Shown: positions 1 through 7,734, counted from the stretch's first letter. The stretch: 64,000 nucleotides of DNA from Puia sp963703355 (GCA_963703355.1 OY969813.1:1116001-1180000); one strand, 5' to 3'. Notes: a model not told the origin generated them from the sequence alone. Translations and numbers: made by a program.

Positions 1-611
1 TGAGTCAGAAGACATGGAGATGAGCATATTGTAACGTATATGCGCATTTTCGGGAATATCTTCAAATACGCCAGTTACTTTGTAAAGATCATAGACCGTG
101 TGCAGCGTCTTGCCAACGGCTGTTGCGTTTTTGCCGAAATATTTATCGGCGGTGGTTCTATTAATGACGACGCTTTTCGGTTCAATGAGTGCTGTATTTG
201 GGTTTCCCTCCAAAAATTTAGCAGTAAAAATCTTGAAGATATTACTGTCGGCGTAATAAACTTTTGTTTCGAAGAAACTTTTATCGTCTACCTTAAACAA
301 TGTTCTTTCCCTGCCTAACATCCGGGCAGCTTCCTGCACTTCGGGATAGTCTTTTTTCATTTGAAAAGCCAGGGGGGCCTCCGTGATGGTGAAATTAGTA
401 TTCTTATCTTTTTCTGTAACGTAGGTCACGATACGGTAAATGCGATCCGCGTTCGTGTTAAAACGATCGTAGCCGAGTTCATCTCTTACATAAAAGATTA
501 GAAACAGGCTGAACGTGATTCCGATGGTAAGGCCCAGTATATTGATCAGGCTGAACCATTTGTCTTTTCTAAAATTGCGCAGGGCAATTCGTAATACATT
601 TTTGAACATAA
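1..611 (-). CDS. ABC transporter permease, MacB/FtsX type (C-terminus outside window)
   Basis: Reverse-strand reading frame opening with ATG at 611 and running off the left edge, about 203 codons visible. The protein begins MFKNVLRIALRNFRKDK, then a hydrophobic helix (FSLINILGLTIGITFSLFLIF, roughly residues 18-40) and a periplasmic region with features of the MacB periplasmic core domain (YDRFNTNADRIYRI, later INRTTADKYFG). This is the usual start of Bacteroidota FtsX-like permeases that pair with an ATPase for macrolide, lipoprotein or peptide export. The ATPase and the remaining membrane helices are not in the window, so the substrate cannot be inferred. Confidence 0.85.
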
Positions 612-877
612 GGAGCTGTTAGGCTTTGGGAAATAATACTTAGACGGTCATGCTGACTCATATGTTTCAACAACAGCACCAATATTCCAAATATTTGATA
701 TTCAATCGTATATTGATTTTAAATGCTGTAAAAACTGTTCGTTTCTGGCACAGTAAACCGGTCAACGGTTGTATCGCAAGCGGACAACCGCGTTTTAAAC
801 CTGTTGTTAACTGACTGATATTCATATGCCCTAAGGAATGGCACGCCATTTAATGTACTCTTTATAAAAAACGACTC

Positions 878-1864
878 ATGAGAAGGATTTTCTTTGTTGC
901 CATTTTTGCGGTTATATGTTCTGTTACTGTTGCCCAGAACAATTCCTCCAAAGATTTATACCTGACCAAATCATTTAATGATGCCGGGTTCAAAAAAATA
1001 GATGTGGAAACCAGCCATGGAGATATTTCCGTTTCTGTTGTCCCGGCGGCAGAAACCCGTGTTGAAGTATATGTACATTCCAACAACTTTTATGATATAC
1101 TAACGAAAGAACAGATTCAAAAAAAGCTGGATGAGTACTATACGTTGAATGTGTCGTTATCGGGTGATGCACTGAGGGCAGTTGCGCATCGGAAAAAAGA
1201 TTTCCCGGACGGCATGTCTTCCCTCCGTATTTCTTTTATGATTTATGCGACGAAGGACAAATCAAACGCATTAACAACCGATCACGGCAATATTGATCTT
1301 TCAGGCATGAAGGGCGATCAGCAATTACATACTGACCATGGAGATATCAGCGCTTCGTATATAACCGGCAAACTGTACGCGGTCACGGATCACGGCAATG
1401 TATCTGTGAAGGAATCGAACGATGACATTGACATTCGCACTGATCATGGCGACCTCGTGTTAGACAACGTGAAGGGTAAAATGCATGCGGTTACTGACCA
1501 CGGCAATGTTACGGGTCAGATGATCAACGGTGTTTTGTATGCCACTACTTCCCATGGTGATATTGATCTCAGAAACCTGAGCTGCAGCGTAGAAACATCT
1601 ACGGATCACGGCAATGTAAGTGTTAGCGTAGATAAAATATCAGGAGATATTAAAGCAGATAATTCTCATGGCGATATATCGATGCACCTCCCGACAGGCA
1701 ATGGGTTGGATCTCGATTTGCATGGAAAAGGCGTTAGTATGAATTCAAAGGAAGTATTCAATGGAACGATGAATAAAGATGAGGTAGAAGGAACACTGAA
1801 TGGTGGTGGCGCGAAAATTTCTGCAAGAACCGATAAGGGTGATGTTAATTTGTCAGTAAGATGA
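878..1864 (+). CDS. Secreted DUF4097-like beta-repeat protein with HGN/HGD ladder
   Basis: 328 residues with an N-terminal signal peptide (MRRIFFVAIFAVICSVTVAQ). The core consists of short repeats around T-D-H-G-[N/D] followed by a beta strand, as in DUF4097-type beta-solenoid proteins, but with His where family members usually have Ser or other small residues. The repeat histidines fall at residues 136, 154, 172, 190, 208, 226 and 244, exactly 18 apart, and the residue after the Gly alternates N,D,N,D,N,D,N; an irregular HGD follows at 264 and an early one at 47. No lipobox and no T9SS tail are seen, so a periplasmic or surface location is inferred. Function unknown. The gene stands alone on its strand. 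Confidence 0.8.
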   Translation: MRRIFFVAIFAVICSVTVAQNNSSKDLYLTKSFNDAGFKKIDVETSHGDISVSVVPAAETRVEVYVHSNNFYDILTKEQIQKKLDEYYTLNVSLSGDALRAVAHRKKDFPDGMSSLRISFMIYATKDKSNALTTDHGNIDLSGMKGDQQLHTDHGDISASYITGKLYAVTDHGNVSVKESNDDIDIRTDHGDLVLDNVKGKMHAVTDHGNVTGQMINGVLYATTSHGDIDLRNLSCSVETSTDHGNVSVSVDKISGDIKADNSHGDISMHLPTGNGLDLDLHGKGVSMNSKEVFNGTMNKDEVEGTLNGGGAKISARTDKGDVNLSVR

Positions 1865-1961
1865 TTCGGTAATTTATGTGCGCTCGGAAAATAAATAGCA
1901 GTAAAATAAAAAAGCACCATATTTATTTTTTAAATAATTAGAAACTTTTAAATAATTTATT

Positions 1962-2126
1962 CATCTTTGTGTTGTTAAACAAATAAAAATGCGCCAGGTA
2001 ATACATTATACCATTTCAAAATCATCTTTTAGCCAGGGACTGGTTAAACCATTTGCGGTGCTTTTTAGGGACTGAATGAAATCTTTCACTATAAACAAGG
2101 CCCCGCAAGAGATTGCGGGGTTTTTT
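1962..2126 (+). promoter_or_regulatory. Possible leader element: promoter-like box, 28-residue ORF, strong terminator
   Basis: The gap 1865-2225 holds a compact transcription-unit-like element. CATCTTTG at 1962-1969 is one base from the Bacteroidota -7 box TAnnTTTG. A short ORF (ATG 1989, stop 2073-2075, starting MRQVIHYTISKSS) follows. An intrinsic terminator at 2101-2126 ends it: stem CCCCGCAA/TTGCGGGG, GAGA tetraloop, T6 tract. Short ORF plus terminator is the usual architecture of amino-acid leader attenuators, but the downstream genes here are a AAA ATPase and rtcB, and the ORF has no run of a single amino acid. It could equally be a small RNA or a leftover leader. Confidence 0.4.
2101..2126 (+). 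terminator. Intrinsic terminator
   Basis: Perfect 8-bp stem (CCCCGCAA, GAGA loop, TTGCGGGG) followed by six T. It lies 100 bases before the AAA ATPase gene, so it would block upstream transcription or attenuate the operon. A second, weaker hairpin (GGGCA/TGCCC, 2176-2190) lies between it and the ATPase start. Confidence 0.85.
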
Positions 2127-2225
2127 GTTTCATAGATTCTCTGCTTTTCATTTATAAAATCATTTATTATGAAAAGGGCATGTTGTGCCCGATTCTAATC
2201 ATATATCAAACTTAAACTACCGATA

Positions 2226-3305
2226 ATGGGAAATATAGAACAACAAAAAGTGATTAACATGAACAATTTGTTCGATGATCATTTCCTGAATGTTAAGACA
2301 TTATATCTCTATCATTTTAATGAATTGCCCAGTCTGCATTTCCGGAAATTCATAGATGGAGAAAAGGCATTCCAGGCGTTCATTATAAAATTCGGAGAAA
2401 GGATAGTAAAAAAACACCAATACCGTTGGTTTAACCGGACAAAGAAAAAATTCCAGTTCGATAAAACGGTGCTGATTTTAGATAACCATTTTATTGTAGA
2501 ATTCGATGATGATTATTGTGAAGTATTACATAACAATAATCAGCCTGAATTTCTGAATGATGTAGATCAGCTTGTTCGACACTTTAAAGAAAAACAGCGA
2601 CGGGAGCCATTGGAAATGAATTTGATTGTCAGAACCTCAGAAGGTTTCGGATTGAGAAGTATGGAAATTAAAAGAACAAAGCTGGATCTGGATCTTTTTT
2701 ATCCGGACGATTTTAAAGAAACGGACGAGCTAATCCGTAAACGACTAAGGCAAAAAAAGGATAAGGGTATTGTATTGCTTCATGGTTTACCCGGAACCGG
2801 CAAAACAACTTATCTGCGAAACCTAATTGGCCGGATTAGAAAGAAAGTGTTGTTTACACCATCGGATGTGGCTTCTGATATGCTGAATCCTGACTTTATC
2901 AAACTGCTGATTGAGAATCCGGATACAATATTGATCATAGAAGATGCAGAAAACATTATAATGGACAGGAAAATAAAAGCCGGATCCTCTGTTTCGAACT
3001 TGCTGAACATTTCGGATGGCTTATTGGCTGACTGCCTTAATATTCAGTTGATCTGTACATTCAACAGTCCAGTTACAATGATTGACAGTGCTTTGCTTAG
3101 AAAAGGAAGATTGATCGCTAAATATGAATTTAGTAAACTAAGTGTAAGCAAAAGTCAAAGACTAAGCGATCATCTGGGTTTCAAGACAATTATTACGAGA
3201 CCCATGGCCATTGCAGAAATCGCGGGCCAGCATGAGAAAACGGAAAAGACGGATTCAATTGAAGTAATCGGATTCAGGAGACATTTAATAGAAAATAAAA
3301 ATTAA
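2226..3305 (+). CDS. AAA family ATPase, BCS1-like, linked to rtcB
   Basis: 359 residues. The first ~165 residues match no domain I recognise. The C-terminal half is an AAA module: Walker A GLPGTGKTT (187-195), Walker B ILIIEDAE (235-242), sensor-1 Asn in CTFNS (280) and an arginine-finger region ALLRKGR (289-295). The ALLRKGRLIAKYEF stretch resembles the BCS1-type AAA subgroup. An internal ATG at codon 12 is an alternative start. It ends 3 bases before rtcB, so the two are very probably co-translated. Inferred role: ATP-driven remodelling of an RNA, RNP or protein substrate for RtcB. It is not the sigma54 activator RtcR, which controls rtcBA in Enterobacteria. Confidence 0.8.
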   Translation: MGNIEQQKVINMNNLFDDHFLNVKTLYLYHFNELPSLHFRKFIDGEKAFQAFIIKFGERIVKKHQYRWFNRTKKKFQFDKTVLILDNHFIVEFDDDYCEVLHNNNQPEFLNDVDQLVRHFKEKQRREPLEMNLIVRTSEGFGLRSMEIKRTKLDLDLFYPDDFKETDELIRKRLRQKKDKGIVLLHGLPGTGKTTYLRNLIGRIRKKVLFTPSDVASDMLNPDFIKLLIENPDTILIIEDAENIIMDRKIKAGSSVSNLLNISDGLLADCLNIQLICTFNSPVTMIDSALLRKGRLIAKYEFSKLSVSKSQRLSDHLGFKTIITRPMAIAEIAGQHEKTEKTDSIEVIGFRRHLIENKN

Positions 3306-3308
3306 AAA

Positions 3309-4766
3309 ATGGCAAAGTTAAAATTATCGGGAAAGGGGCTGAGAGCAATGGGATTTCCGGAAGGGCCTGTGATCAGTCTGGCTATGAATCTAATGGAAAA
3401 AAATTATAAACATGTTGATAAAGAAGAAGTGATGAATATTTTAAAAAGCGTACTTGTATCTCCCCTTGAATTTAAGGGAGATGCAGTGTTGGCGTTGATT
3501 GCAGAGCAATTGATGTCAAAAGAGAAAAACAAGGGGTTCAGCATTAGAATGAAAGAAGTCGGGATACCGTTTGATGTATTTGGCGCAAATCAGATTGAAC
3601 AGGGAGCTCTATATCAGATGGAACAGGCAGCGAAACTACCAATTTCCATTGCAGGTGCTTTAATGCCTGATGCACATGCCGGTTATGGATTGCCAATCGG
3701 TGGCGTTCTCGCCACGGAAAATGCCATCATTCCTTATGGAGTAGGCGTTGACATAGGTTGCAGGATGTGTCTTTCAATATTCGATATGGATCCGAAAGAT
3801 CTTGTTCAGAAAGAACAATACTTCACAAGGGAATTGAATGAGGCAACTTTGTTTGGCAGCGGAAAAGATTTTGAACATCCCACTCCTCATGAAGTTATTG
3901 ACAGAAAGGAATTCGGGGAAATCGCTCTTCTGAAAAAACTACAGGGAAGAGCGGCAAAACAATTGGGATCATCCGGATCTGGAAATCATTTCGTTGAATT
4001 CGGCCTAGTCGAAATCAAAGAACAGGACCAGGCGTTGGAAATGCCGGCATGTAACTATCTGGGATTACTTTCTCATTCAGGGTCAAGAGGATTGGGAGCA
4101 AATATTGCCAATCATTATACGCGAATCGCAAGAAAGAAAAGAGTGTTACCCGGAGACGCAGCAAACCTTGCATGGCTAAATTTGGATGAAGAGGAAGGAA
4201 TTGAATATTGGATGGCTATGAATCTGGCAGGGGACTATGCTTCTGCATGTCATCATGTTATCCATGAGAAAATAGCCTCACAATTTGGCCGGAACCCTTT
4301 GCGAAGGGTGGAGAATCATCACAATTTTGCCTGGAAGGAAATGCATCATGGTCGGGAGCTGATTGTTCACAGAAAAGGAGCTACTCCGGCCGGCAAGAAT
4401 GTGCTCGGCATAATTCCAGGATCTATGACTGCCTCCGGATATATTGTTAAAGGCAAAGGAGAATCTTCTTCTTTATTTTCTGCAGCCCACGGAGCTGGTA
4501 GAAAAATGAGCAGAACGAACGCCATGAAATCGATTACTCATCATTTGCTAAGGGAAACATTAGAAAAAAATGGGGTGAAGTTAATTGGCGGTGGTCTTGA
4601 TGAAGCTCCGCAGGCATATAAAGACATAGAAGCAGTTATGAAAAGCCAGCATCATCTGATTGATATAGTTGGAAGGTTTACTCCGAAAATTGTGAAGATG
4701 GATGGTGCGCAGCACAAACATTGGGGTAAAAGAAAGGAAGACAGCATATTTATCGACGGAGAATAA
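3309..4766 (+). CDS. rtcB: RtcB-family RNA ligase
   Basis: 485 residues. RtcB enzymes join RNA 2',3'-cyclic phosphate or 3'-phosphate ends to 5'-OH ends using GTP and Mn2+. The known motifs are present: GVGVDIGC with metal-binding Cys151, GSGNHFVEFG (223-232), HSGSRGLG (256-263), ENHHNFAWKE (335-344), HRKGATP (354-360), AAHGAGRKMSR with the guanylylated His at 394, and DEAPQAYKDI (431-440). It reads DIGCRM where many family members have DxxCG, and it carries about 110 residues before the catalytic core, so it belongs to a divergent subfamily that looks active. It follows the AAA gene by 3 bases, and two tRNA genes begin 13 bases after its stop, which suggests one transcript for RNA repair. 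No archease or prfH is seen nearby. Confidence 0.95.
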   Translation: MAKLKLSGKGLRAMGFPEGPVISLAMNLMEKNYKHVDKEEVMNILKSVLVSPLEFKGDAVLALIAEQLMSKEKNKGFSIRMKEVGIPFDVFGANQIEQGALYQMEQAAKLPISIAGALMPDAHAGYGLPIGGVLATENAIIPYGVGVDIGCRMCLSIFDMDPKDLVQKEQYFTRELNEATLFGSGKDFEHPTPHEVIDRKEFGEIALLKKLQGRAAKQLGSSGSGNHFVEFGLVEIKEQDQALEMPACNYLGLLSHSGSRGLGANIANHYTRIARKKRVLPGDAANLAWLNLDEEEGIEYWMAMNLAGDYASACHHVIHEKIASQFGRNPLRRVENHHNFAWKEMHHGRELIVHRKGATPAGKNVLGIIPGSMTASGYIVKGKGESSSLFSAAHGAGRKMSRTNAMKSITHHLLRETLEKNGVKLIGGGLDEAPQAYKDIEAVMKSQHHLIDIVGRFTPKIVKMDGAQHKHWGKRKEDSIFIDGE

Positions 4767-4779
4767 TATTGTTTTCCCA

Positions 4780-4852
4780 GGTGAGGTAGCAATGATGGTC
4801 ATTGCACCGGACTGAAAATCCGGTCATGGCGGTTCGAGTCCGCCCCTCACCA
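4780..4852 (+). tRNA. tRNA-Phe (anticodon GAA), divergent, rtcB-linked
   Basis: A 73-base cloverleaf folded by hand: acceptor GGTGAGG/CCTCACC, D-arm GCAA/TTGC with a 9-base loop containing GG, anticodon arm CCGGA/TCCGG with loop CTGAAAA (anticodon GAA at 4814-4816), T-arm GGCGG/CCGCC with canonical loop TTCGAGT, discriminator A at 4852, no encoded CCA. The D-arm lacks the usual AGCTCAG..GGTAGAGC pattern and has T where A14 is expected, so it does not look like an ordinary housekeeping tRNA-Phe. It starts 13 bases after the rtcB stop on the same strand. Confidence 0.88.
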
Positions 4853-4858
4853 CGTTTT

Positions 4859-4929
4859 AGATTCATAGTGTATCGGAAGCACGGCAGATTTTGATTCTGC
4901 AAGTTCAGGTTCGATTCCTGATGAATCTA
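4859..4929 (+). tRNA. tRNA-Gln (anticodon TTG), divergent, rtcB-linked
   Basis: A 71-base cloverleaf folded by hand: acceptor AGATTCA/TGAATCT, D-arm GTGT/GCAC (one G-U pair) with loop ATCGGAA, anticodon arm GCAGA/TCTGC with loop TTTTGAT (anticodon TTG at 4891-4893), variable loop AAGT, T-arm TCAGG/CCTGA with loop TTCGATT, discriminator A, no encoded CCA. The AU-rich acceptor and discriminator A differ from typical bacterial tRNA-Gln, which usually has G73. Only 6 bases separate it from the tRNA-Phe, so both are probably processed from one precursor. Confidence 0.85.
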
Positions 4930-5028
4930 CTATAAAGTCCGCAAATTGATTTTTACAAACCAGGAAAAATTTTCACATATTCCAGCATTCGCTGGCACGA
5001 TATTATTACTAGACGATGTAAAGAGTTT

Positions 5029-5241
5029 ATGAAATCAAATCTGATCATTTTAGGATGTTTAGCCATCGCAGGTGCTGGCATATGGTATTTCTTCGTGAAA
5101 AATGAGGCACAACTGGGATGGGAAGAAGAAGCATATGAACCTGTAGGTCCTATTGGAGGACATGAAGATTCTGAAAATCCTGAACATACTTATAATCACC
5201 TGCGTGAAGTGATGCATGCAGCAAAGAAACTCGCTTTATGA
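5029..5241 (+). CDS. Small membrane-anchored acidic protein, unknown
   Basis: 70 residues: an N-terminal hydrophobic helix (NLIILGCLAIAGAGIWYFFV, residues 4-23) followed by a charged, acidic tail. No family recognised. It begins 99 bases after the tRNA-Gln and its stop overlaps the start of the next ORF (ATGA at 5238-5241), typical of translational coupling. Its position suggests that it may belong to the AAA-rtcB-tRNA unit, but nothing in the sequence gives a function. Confidence 0.6.
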   Translation: MKSNLIILGCLAIAGAGIWYFFVKNEAQLGWEEEAYEPVGPIGGHEDSENPEHTYNHLREVMHAAKKLAL

Positions 5242-5507
5242 CTTTTGAGATCGATTTTCTATATGACGGACAGCCGTACAAGGGACTTGTTACCACCATG
5301 GAAGGAACTGGTGACAGACATTATTTTGTAAAGGTTGAAAGTGAAAATCAGGAGTTGTTCCTTAATATAATTGGCAATCCCTGCGGCGAAGACAAAATGG
5401 ACTGGTGTTTTAAAGATCCCGAGTCCAGGGGAAATGAACAACAGATAGATAAAAATTTCCTGACGGAAATTGGAGAGGCCATAGAAAAATACGAAGCAGG
5501 TCAATGA
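5238..5507 (+). CDS. Small acidic hypothetical protein
   Basis: 89 residues (MTFEIDFLYDGQPYKGLVTT...), acidic, no signal peptide or membrane helix, predicted to be a small beta-rich cytoplasmic protein. It is coupled to the preceding ORF by an ATGA overlap. No family recognised. Its 3' end overlaps by 7 bases a possible small reverse-strand ORF. Confidence 0.6.
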   Translation: MTFEIDFLYDGQPYKGLVTTMEGTGDRHYFVKVESENQELFLNIIGNPCGEDKMDWCFKDPESRGNEQQIDKNFLTEIGEAIEKYEAGQ

Positions 5508-5629
5508 CGATGACGACCTTCCACTGTCAGATCCACTTTGAGACATGACTGGTACGCTGCCAGCCGGAGCAATAGCTCCTTATTCTCTTCAATAATTTGC
5601 GCCTTTTCTTTGTCTCCCCCGGTACTCAT
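5501..5629 (-). CDS. Possible 42-residue protein
   Basis: A reverse-strand ORF with ATG at 5629 and stop at 5501-5503, starting MSTGGDKEKAQIIEENKELL. It is a charged amphipathic stretch ending in an RHRH tail. It fills most of an otherwise empty gap and shows plausible coding bias, but has no recognised family. It may be a small real gene or the remnant of a longer one. Confidence 0.3.
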   Translation of the reverse strand: MSTGGDKEKAQIIEENKELLLRLAAYQSCLKVDLTVEGRHRH

Positions 5630-5759
5630 GCTTCCAAGACATCCGGAAGAAGGAAATCCGTATAGTATAATAATATAAAATTATTGTACGGAAATCCCAT
5701 GAGTCATTGTTTTGATTCATGTACGGTCATAAAAGTGTTAATTTTAAATACCAGAAAAC

Positions 5760-6122
5760 ATGGAAAAGTTTTTATTCCTGATTAGAGAAGATTTGAACCT
5801 GCTGAAAAATTTCAATCTGGAAGAACGCTACAAAGGCGTTCGGGAAATGATGAAATGGGTGGAATCCCTTGCAGAATCGGGAAACTTTGCCGGTGGCGAG
5901 CCACTGTTCGCCACAGGAAAATATGTGGTTGGTGATAATGTATTTTCCGATGGTCCTTTTATTGAGTCCAAAGAAGGCATTAGCGGCGTGATGTATCTGC
6001 AGGCAGAGAATATTGAACAGGCGGCATCTATCGCGCTGACCTGTCCGCTCGTAATACAGGACAGGATGGCAATAGAAGTCAGGCCCATTATGTCCATAAA
6101 CCAGTCAATGATTGATGGATGA
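5760..6122 (+). CDS. YCII/DGPF-domain protein
   Basis: 120 residues of the YCII-related fold, with the diagnostic DGPF motif at residues 64-67 (FSDGPFIESKEGISG). Proteins of this type are the conserved genomic partners of ECF42 sigma factors, and the next gene is one, overlapping by 8 bases (ATGGATGA). The family's biochemical role is poorly known; the fold is related to small dimeric alpha/beta barrels and a stress- or metabolite-linked role is generally proposed. Start ATG 5760. Confidence 0.88.
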   Translation: MEKFLFLIREDLNLLKNFNLEERYKGVREMMKWVESLAESGNFAGGEPLFATGKYVVGDNVFSDGPFIESKEGISGVMYLQAENIEQAASIALTCPLVIQDRMAIEVRPIMSINQSMIDG

Positions 6123-7338
6123 AGTTCATCAGGTAACGGATCGGTTATACAAAAGTCATTTTGGAAAAATGGTTTCTTCCCTGCTCCATTTTTCCGACAG
6201 TATCGATCTGAATGTATCTGAAGAAATTGTGCAGGATGCGTTTTCTGCGGCGCTTATATCCTGGCAAAAAAATGGTTTGCCGGCAAATCCTACAGCCTGG
6301 TTATTTCGGGTTTGTAAAAACAAGGCACTGAACAAAATCAAAGAAAGTAAAAGATTCCACCATCTTTTCGTTGAAGGGTCGGTTCAGCCAAAAGATCCCA
6401 GTCTTTCGGCCTATCCTTTCAATGATCAGCAGTTAATATTATTGTTTGCCTGTGCACATCCCGATCTGTCTCCAAAGGTCCAGGTGGTGATCACCCTGAA
6501 ATATGTAGTGAATCTAAAAGTGGAAGCGATTGCGAAAATTCTCGGAATGACGATTGACGGGATCGATAAATTGCTGGTCCGGGTGAGAAAAAAAATAAAG
6601 GACGAGCACATATTATTCTTCGAGCCTTCGGCGATCGAACTGAAATCCAGGATTCATATCGTTCATAAAATTCTTTACCTCATATTCAATGAGGGCTATA
6701 AATCCTCCTGGGGAAAAGAACTGATGCGGGAGGAATTATGTGAGGACGCCCTGATCATGACCCGTGTTCTCTTAAACAGTTCTATCGGTAATGACGAAAC
6801 TTCTGCATTGTATGCACTCATGTTATTCAATGCGGCGCGGCTTAAGGGACGATTTGGAATCCATGGGGAGCTGATGGATCTGGAAGAACAGGACAGATCT
6901 TTATGGAACGTGGAACTTATAAAGCTGGCATTTTTTTACTTAGAAGGATCGATGGGAGAACTCATTTCCCTATACCATTACGAAGCGTCGATTGCGGGGA
7001 TCCATTGCAGTGCGCCAAATTTTGCGGATACTGATTGGAACTCCATTACCAGACTTTATGAGCGACTGTTGGAGCTCATGCCCAATGCTTTTGTAGAATT
7101 AAACTACGCTGTGGCACTGTATTACGCGGGGCAAAGAGATGAAAGTCTTGGGATCCTTCACAAACTGGAGAAACAGCCTTTTTTCAATCAGTATTATCTG
7201 CTCCATGCCAGTATGGGAAGAATATATGCAGCGCAGGGAAATAGTATGCTGGCGAAAAAATATTTTGCCGAAACAATCAGGCTAACGAACTTACCCGCAG
7301 AAAAAGATTTTATTAAAAGACTGATTGATAAAATATAA
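6115..7338 (+). CDS. ECF42-type RNA polymerase sigma factor with C-terminal extension
   Basis: About 407 residues, long for an ECF factor. Sigma region 2 covers roughly residues 5-75 (SEEIVQDAFSAAL, NPTAWLFRVCKNKALN) and sigma region 4 roughly 105-160 (LSPKVQVVITLKYVVNLKVEAIAKIL). A helical extension of about 230 residues with TPR-like character follows, as in ECF42. No anti-sigma factor is next to it; in this group the C-terminal extension is thought to provide regulation. I start at ATG 6115, which overlaps the YCII stop, rather than at the TTG three bases upstream. The partner upstream is the DGPF protein. Confidence 0.9.
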   Translation: MDEVHQVTDRLYKSHFGKMVSSLLHFSDSIDLNVSEEIVQDAFSAALISWQKNGLPANPTAWLFRVCKNKALNKIKESKRFHHLFVEGSVQPKDPSLSAYPFNDQQLILLFACAHPDLSPKVQVVITLKYVVNLKVEAIAKILGMTIDGIDKLLVRVRKKIKDEHILFFEPSAIELKSRIHIVHKILYLIFNEGYKSSWGKELMREELCEDALIMTRVLLNSSIGNDETSALYALMLFNAARLKGRFGIHGELMDLEEQDRSLWNVELIKLAFFYLEGSMGELISLYHYEASIAGIHCSAPNFADTDWNSITRLYERLLELMPNAFVELNYAVALYYAGQRDESLGILHKLEKQPFFNQYYLLHASMGRIYAAQGNSMLAKKYFAETIRLTNLPAEKDFIKRLIDKI

Positions 7339-7368
7339 AAGCCTAAGGCATTCGATCGACATCGGATA

Positions 7369-7587
7369 TTAAGATTGTTCCTGACCCTGAAGCCTTTTAA
7401 GCTCTTTTAACTTGTCGGATACGGCTTTCAGGTCATGATAAATAACTTTTACCTGTGCCAATATTTCATTTTTGCGAATGGATTGGTCAAGCAAGCTTTC
7501 ATAATGACGTTGCTGGATTTCCAAAGCCTTAATGGCTGCCTCAATTTCTGCCGCTGGCATTCTGATAAATTTAGCGTGATATAACAT
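7369..7587 (-). CDS. Small coiled-coil hypothetical protein
   Basis: 72 residues, highly helical and charged (MPAAEIEAAIKALEIQQRHYESLL... ending KELKRLQGQEQS), likely a coiled coil. The true start may be the internal ATG at codon 10. No family recognised. It faces the ECF42 gene end-to-end. Confidence 0.5.
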   Translation of the reverse strand: MLYHAKFIRMPAAEIEAAIKALEIQQRHYESLLDQSIRKNEILAQVKVIYHDLKAVSDKLKELKRLQGQEQS

Positions 7588-7734
7588 TTACCAGTCTCAC
7601 AGGTTATACGGACCTAAACGCAAAACTATAAAATATTTCAATTGACAGCCTCATTTTAAATGGGTTAACCTATAATTAATTTAATTATATGTGATTGGTG
7701 GCGATTAGAAATTTAAAAAAGTTTAAATTACAGC

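Noticed and set aside
40..318. 92-codon + strand frame at the left edge
   Set aside because: Antisense shadow of the MacB-like permease.
667..849. 60-codon reverse-strand frame between the permease and the DUF4097-like gene
   Set aside because: Ends in a CCC run, no ribosome site or domain; looks like chance.
1293..1680. Periodic DNA repeat that could look like a CRISPR-type array
   Set aside because: The period of 54 bases follows the 18-residue protein repeat in an open frame; there is no conserved direct repeat with unique spacers.
2077..2136. Second short ORF (MKSFTINKAPQEIAGFF) over the terminator
   Set aside because: It spans the stem-loop and T-tract, so it is most likely a by-product of the terminator.
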